A stretch of 64,000 bases of DNA from positions 222,092 through 286,091 of the forward strand of contig WTPW01000156.1 of NCBI GenBank assembly GCA_009809945.1, read 5' to 3'. The stretch is from Gigaspora margarita. Taxonomy: Eukaryota > Glomeromycota > Glomeromycetes > Diversisporales > Gigasporaceae. The position numbers were made by a program, and so were the translations under genes. This document shows positions 57,886-64,000 of this stretch, in pieces (the stretch's first letter is position 1; each line of letters opens with the position of its first letter). The notes under the pieces are model-generated. The model was not told the origin of the DNA. It was given only the letters and a program-made list of their open reading frames with translations, and did no database searches.

Positions 57886-60687
57886 ATATTAAATATATAT
57901 TTTTTTGTAAGCATATATGATCTGTGGTAGTGTTCTCCCCGCTACATGCATTTAAATAAAATTTATAAGCAAACAAAAAATTTTTATTTAAAATAAAAAA
58001 AAAGTTGATAAATATTTCAACTTGTTTCTATACCAAACTAACAATCTTGTAGGATACAATTAATTGAACCATTATTGATGTTCTCATAATAGTAATTTGT
58101 TAAAAGGTTTGAGTTCAAAGTTTTCACAAAAGTAATTTTGCAAAAAGTTGAGTTCAGTGTTTTTCAAAAAACAGTTTCTTCCAATCAGAAGTAGTAGAGG
58201 AAATTAGGGCTCTCCCATCCTGATACAAAAATAAAAAAAAAACTTGAATCATCTATAAAACAAGAATAACATTGCAAATAATGCTAAAATTGATATGAAA
58301 TGAATAGTTATGGTTAACTCCATTTAAATTTAAAGGCTAAAAGTATGCTAAGAATCTTACTAAAATTAGTAAAGTTCTTACAAAATGCACTAGATAATGC
58401 TTTTCTTTCCAAGATCCAGAGAGTTAACATGGTGTTCTTCTTCTTTCTGATCCAAGGTTATTCTTTTAGCTAAGATTTAATGAAGTCAACACATTTTCTC
58501 CTTCCCAACTATAAAATAGGTTAATGGTCTTGCAAAGTTGTTGTTTTAAATCTTATTGCAAAAGCTTGCTTGCAACTTCATTTTTGTAGTAGGAACTTTA
58601 TCAGTTATATGATTTTGATTCTTAGTACTATAAGTTATGAAACGAAGGGGCATCTTCGAAGACATGATTCTTTTGAAGTTTATTATTTTTCTCTTACATT
58701 TAAATATAGAGATAATAAAGTATTTGTATTACTAATTGTTTTTGTGTCCAGAATGCAGTTTATTTTTATAAAACCTCTAAAAGTGATGATTAAAAATGCC
58801 CTCCTATTGCAATTTACTATAAAAATTGATAATTTTATATGAGTATCAATCACTCAAATTTTATAGTAAAAAATTTATTCATCTAATCTGTGTGATATCT
58901 CGATCAACTGATATCTTAAATTTTAAAATTTAACAATCTATTAGATGCTAATATGTGTATAAAGAGTTTTGTATTAAAATTAAATTGCTAACAGATAACA
59001 AGAAAAATAATAATTAAATTAATAAATATACTATAAATAAATTAAAAGGAATAGTAAACAATTGCAAGTAAAAAGTATGCAAAACTCAAACCTATCTTCC
59101 AATAGTTTTGACAAGTTTTTCAATTTTCTTATTAGATTTAAGATTACAGAAGTTGAACTCAGTTTTGACTTTAATCAATATTAAATCTTCAGGCTTTGTC
59201 TAATGAATATAATCTAAACATACTACCAATCTTAAGAACAAACTCACTTACTAGAAATCTAACTAAAAAAACTATTTTTTTTGTTTTAGAGATTATTATA
59301 TAGTATAGCAACTGAATTTAAAAAAAAAAACATTCTTTTTAAAACAAGAGTTGATGCCCTCCTGGTCTTTTATATCACAGTATTAAACCTTTTTTCTTTG
59401 TGTGTTAGATATAGTAATAAGTTCATCAGCTTGCTGTGTAGACATCTTGCTTTTTTCTTTTGCACTAAAAATAAATTCCTAGTATAAAGAAATGGCAATA
59501 AATGCTTCTTAGCTAAGTTCTGAATTACCTAACCGATTACTGAATTATTTTAACAGTATATTAAACAGAAGGTATATTTTTAGTTTTATTATGTCGTAAC
59601 CTTTGCAATTGGTATTTGTAGCTGTCAATTCGATTTTGGACTGCAAAGTATTACATTATATATAACATATATGCATATCAATTATCCAATCAAAATTAAG
59701 CCTGCTATGCTAGATAATTCTTTGTTGTTACATACTATATTTTTTTTGTTTATTGTATATGAATTGATCTTTATCGCCTAATATTACATATTTTCTTCAA
59801 CACTTTATTGATTCACAAGGATATGGCTTTGTGACTTATAAAATTTGTATAATGAATATCTAAATATACTAAACAATTCCAATCTTTAGTATAACTCAAA
59901 ATTCAAGCTAATGCCTTTAAGGATCTTTGTATTAGTATAACAGAAGAACTGCATATATCTAAACAAGATAGGAATAACTTGGAATACAAGTTTGTTCTGT
60001 TGAAAATTTTATGAAATAATCTGTGCTACCTACTATGCTGAGCATGATGGTCATAAAAAATATTAGAAAAGATAAATTATATTTTTTTTTAAAAAAAAAC
60101 TTGTACTAATTATCTTCTTATTAGATTTGGGTTAGACAAGACACCAACCAGATTCCTACTATTGCCAAAAACAAATACAGGCAGAAATGCAAAAATTATT
60201 AAATATATATGAATATTCAAATATATTCTTTTTATATATAAAATTTTGCTAACATTTAATATTTAGGTAAGTATATATTAATCTATTTTTATTAGCTTTT
60301 TATTTATATATATATATATTAATGTTTTAATTTTTTACTTTATTATTTCTAAATTTTTTTCACTTGCTTTTTTTTTTAATAGATGTTAAATAGATACTAA
60401 TCCTAAAATTATGATTCAGAAAAGACATAAATTTAGCAATAATGCAGACTAGAATACATAAACTACTTTTTATCATTATTAATATATTGCCTTAACAGTT
60501 AAGATTAAATTGTGTTATTGCAATTTTATTTAGATTAGTTTTTTTTATTTAATATTTATTAATATAGTTAACTGACATCTAAAATGATGCCAGCAAAATC
60601 TTGCTTTTGATTATGTATTGAATAACTGCATTTTCACATGTTGCTTATTTGTATTTGTATAATGTGTCACCTTGATTTTTTTTAATA
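57886..60687. other. No supported gene; one uncertain 90-codon frame
   Basis: The plus-strand frame 58570-58842 (MQLHFCSRNFISYMILIL start, two hydrophobic stretches, K/I-rich end) is the longest. It has no recognised domain and AT-driven composition, so I give it little weight. Everything else is AT-rich with TA patches (60310-60330). Confidence 0.4.
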
Positions 60688-61727
60688 TCAGTCATAGGAC
60701 ATGTCACGCTGGGTGATGAATTATAATAAAAACTATAATAAAAACATATGAATTTACTATAAACTTTAAGCCTCACATTATTTTCAACTTACATATTAAC
60801 TTTTTTTCAAATTTTGCAATTAAGCATATTGAAAATAAGTAGATTAAGATTACTTAGAACACTTTTTTAAAATTTTGCCAATTTTGCACTTTTCAAAATG
60901 TAACTCTGTCAAAAACAAATATTTACAAATTTTAAATTAGCAGTTATGTGTAAAATTATGCTCTGAACAACTTTACTTAGTAACAAAATATAGGTTACCT
61001 TGTAAGAAAAATAGGTTGGCTATATGCTAAAGTTGAAAATTTTCGTTTGGCAATACAAAACCCCATTTCTTGTCAAGCTAACCTGCTTTGGGCTTCTAAG
61101 TAAACTTGTTCAGCATGTAATTCTACTCGTATTGAGGTTAAAACGCGTTTCCTCGGACCTTTTACTAAGTGAAAAATGAGGTTAAAGTTAGAATAAAAAT
61201 TTTTTTTAAAAGAAAAAAATTTTTTTTCTAGCTTTAACCCCTTTTTCACTTAGTAAAAGGTCCGAGGAAACACGTTTTGATCTCAATACGAGTAGAATTA
61301 CATGCTGAACAAGTTTACTTAGAAGCCCAAAGCAGGTTAGCTTGACAAGAAATGGGTTTTGTATTGCCAAACGAAAATTTTCAACTTTAGCATATAGCCA
61401 ACCTATTTTTCTTACAAGGTAACCTATATTTGTTACTAAGTAAAGTTGTTCAGAGCATAATTTTACATATAACTGCTGATTTATAATTTGTAAATATTTG
61501 TTTTTGACAGAGTTACATTTTGAAAAAGTGCAAAATTGGCAAAATTTTAAAAAAGTGTTCTAAGTAACCTTAATCTACTATTTTCAATATGCTTAATCGC
61601 AAAATTTGAAAAAAAGTTAATATGTAAGTTGAAAATAATGTGAAGCTTAAAGTTTATAGTAAATTTATATGTTTTTATTATAAACTAATACTCATATATC
61701 AACAGGTGAGACATGTCCTATGACTGA
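60688..61727. mobile_element. 1.04-kb near-perfect palindrome (foldback element)
   Basis: TCAGTCATAGGACATGTC at 60688 is mirrored at 61727, with TA at 60686-60687 and 61728-61729. The two arms of about 510 bp pair almost base for base around a centre near 61200-61215 (AAAATTTTTTTTAAAAG). Both arms contain TAGTAAAAGGTCCGAGGAAA-type sequence and a GAAGCCCAAAGCAGGTTAGC block. No coding frame. Confidence 0.93.
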
Positions 61728-62089
61728 TATGCACATGCTATATGATTGTCTGAAGCTTAGTGAGGACACATCTGTTTGAGTAAACTTGAATGCACGTCTA
61801 TGCAATGTTAGTCAGAAACTGCCAATAAAATTTAAGGATTGATGGTTTCCGTGATGATCTGCAGTTAGTATAACAATTGTTTTTGTGATGTTACACATTT
61901 GCAAGATTTTGTATATTTTCGCTTTGGACCTATATCAGATTCTGATTTCCTAGTTATTAGGTGATTTGTAGTTACACATTGCTAGGTAAAGTTAGACAAG
62001 TATATTTTTTGTCTAAAAAGTTCAGATCTTTGTATCCAGGAACAGAGTATAAAATACAAAGAGTATAGTTATAACCAAGTTAAGTGATG

Positions 62090-63475
62090 TTAGCAATTCT
62101 GGATATCTGATTGAATGGTTATTTCTTGTGATTTTGCATACCATGCTTGCTGATGTTTCATGATTTAAATTTACTATTTATCGCAGTAGAGATTAATGTT
62201 TAAGGGATTCTATAATAATACAGTATGTGTTCATAGTATTGATTGTTTATCATCATGCTTTCTTGATTTACTATATATATGTGTTAATATTGTAGCTTGT
62301 TTTTACTTGTTTTACTCAGGATTATATTTGGATTATTTATTATGTGTCACAGCTAATACTGAAGTTGGCTGATGCTAAAGCTCACATGACATATTAGTTT
62401 AATTGTTGCAGGATCGTTAACAGCTATAAAATTATTTAAAATTTATTTATGTTAGGGTTAAGATTAGGGTTAGAACTAGAAGTTAGCATGTTGTATAGTA
62501 AAATCGCCAAAGAAAAACTTTTAGTTAGTGCATAATGAATAGTTTCTTATACAAATTTTTGATTTTTTTCAAGTTTTTTTCAAGTTGATGTTGTTTTGAT
62601 CCACTAAATTGTGATTTACTATTAGCTAATTTCTGTAGATCATCACATGAGCTTCAGCATTAGCCAACTTCAGCATCTGCTGTGACATTATGTATCAAGT
62701 CACTTAAGATTTTTTTATTTTATATTTGTGCTGATTTTATATTTTCTGAACTTGATTCATATATGGGGGTTTGTTTTTATAACATTTTACTATTAGTACT
62801 GCTGATTGGATAGTCATTTTCTTGTGATTTTGTATGCCATATATGCTGATATTCGTGCTTATAAGTTACTGTTTATCATAGTAGGGATTGATGTTTATGG
62901 AATTCTATAATATTACAGTATGTGTTTATAGTATTAATTTTTTTATATGTACATTGACTTGATTGTTTATCATTGTGCTTTCTTGATTTAGCATATTTAT
63001 GTATTAACATTGTAGCTTGTTTTTACTTGTTTTACTCAGGATTCTATTTGGATAATCAATTATGTTTCAAGTCACTTAAGATTTTTTTATTTTATATTGG
63101 TACATTTTATATTTTTGAACTTAATTTGTAATTGTATTAATATGGGCTTATTTTTATAATGGTTTACTATTAGTACTGCTGATTGGATTGTTGTTCTTTG
63201 TAATTTGATATGCTATGCATAGTGACATTTCATGCCTTTAAGTTACTGTTTATTGTGGTAAGGATTGATGTTTAAGAGATTCTATAATATTATGGTATGT
63301 GTTCGCAGTATTGATTTTTTTATGTGTACATTGTTTATTATCATGCTTTCTTGATTTATATAGTAACATTGTAGCTAATTATTACTTGTTTTACTTAGGA
63401 TTCCATTTGGATTATTGATTATGTATCAAGTCACTTAAGATTTTTTTATTTTATATGGTGCAAGATATCTATACT
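62090..63475. repeat. Tandem repeat, about 380-bp unit, three copies
   Basis: Landmarks recur in order: TGCTGATTGGAT (62800, 63178), GATTGATGTTTA (62187 variant, 62885, 63263), ACATTGTAGCTTGTTTTTAC (62290, 63008, 63370 variants), AAGTCACTTAAGATTTTTTT (62698, 63069, 63429). Copies 2 and 3 are 378 bp apart. Copy 1 is interrupted by the element at 62346-62686. Non-coding. Confidence 0.88.
62346..62686. mobile_element. TIR element with 7-bp target duplication in a tandem repeat
   Basis: GTCACAGCTAATACTGAAGT at the left and the inverted ACTTCAGCATCTGCTGTGAC at the right, flanked by ATTATGT at 62339-62345 and 62687-62693. Removing the element and one copy restores the tandem-repeat sequence GATTATGTATCAAGTCAC seen in the other units. 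TIRs of about 45 bp; the interior has TTAGGGTTAAGATTAGGGTT. Superfamily not assigned. Confidence 0.88.
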
Positions 63476-63512
63476 CAACTATCATGTGACATGTTTCAAT
63501 TTTTCAAGTGGC

Positions 63513-63816
63513 TATAACTTCTTATTTAAGAATTTTAAAAAAATCTGACTAGTAACTTTATAAAGCTATATCAGCTCTATATATATGCCAAATATCTTTT
63601 CAAAATCTCATCACTGTAAGAAGTTTTAGCATTTTGAAAATTGAAATTTTATATTTAAATTTATAAATTTACATATAAAATTTCAATTTTCAAAAAATGC
63701 TAAAACTTCTTATAGTGATGAGATTTTAAAAGGATATTTGGCATATATGTAGAGCTGATATAGCTTTATAAAGTTACTAGTCAGATTTTTTAAAGCCTCT
63801 TAGATAAGAAATTATA
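63513..63816. mobile_element. Near-perfect foldback, about 304 bp
   Basis: TATAACTTCTTATTTAAGAA at the left is mirrored near 63816. The arms pair through AAATCTGACTAGTAAC and AAAGCTATATCAGCTCTA to a centre near 63662. The minus-strand frame overlapping the right arm is not a gene. Confidence 0.85.
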
Positions 63817-63825
63817 CCATATTTT

Positions 63826-63893
63826 CCTGAAAATAAGCTAACTTTTTTGGGTAAAAAGTTATACAAAAATTGGGGGTAGCTTATTTTTAGGTG
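63826..63893. repeat. Short inverted repeat, CCTGAAAATAAGCTA
   Basis: CCTGAAAATAAGCTAAC pairs with GGTAGCTTATTTTTAGG around a loop of about 30 bases. Possibly a small MITE; nothing further to the window end. Confidence 0.6.
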
Positions 63894-64000
63894 AAATCGA
63901 TTTTTGGCCAATTGCAGAAAGTTGCTACATGGTAAAGTCCAAATTTTACTATATAAATCGATCAATATCGCTTAAGTAACCTTATTTGGAAGTCAAAATA

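Overview
The window is AT-rich eukaryotic nuclear DNA with very few intact genes. It contains short GT-AG introns (48 to 105 bp), a decayed RNF213/mysterin-type giant AAA+ gene, tRNA-derived SINEs and a dense population of foldback and TIR elements. This combination fits an arbuscular mycorrhizal fungus (Glomeromycotina, Rhizophagus-like). That assignment is inference from gene family and texture; no rRNA or other marker gene is present. Four N bases (24923, 24926, 25033, 25036) show a draft assembly.

Layout. 0-16 kb is repeats only: a large foldback (531-1644), a hAT-type palindromic MITE split by a SINE (3399-4143), a roughly 95-bp minisatellite of about 24 units (5626-8200) split by another MITE, and a second SINE with a perfect 13-bp target duplication (8224-8749). 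16.2-28.3 kb, minus strand, is the only substantial gene: an RNF213-like gene reconstructed here from exons and splice sites, with nine in-frame stops and about ten frameshifts, so I call it a pseudogene. Its three long introns each carry one inverted-repeat element; all its other introns are 105 bp or less. 28.3-40 kb holds a non-coding hAT-like element with a nested element, and scattered plus-strand remnants of one or more unidentified genes (32.9-36.2 and 39.7-39.9 kb). 40.9-43.3 kb holds a near-perfect palindrome and a complete but dead Tc1/mariner element (DD34E). 43.4-47.3 kb is minisatellites. 50.9-53.9 kb is a minus-strand unidentified ORF remnant split by an 880-bp foldback. 54-64 kb is TIR elements, a 1.04-kb palindrome and tandem duplications.

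No operon or pathway logic applies. The window reads as a repeat-rich compartment in which transposons insert into each other, into introns and into dying genes. The most informative features are the RNF213-like locus and the nested, target-duplication-bounded elements, which give a relative order of insertions.
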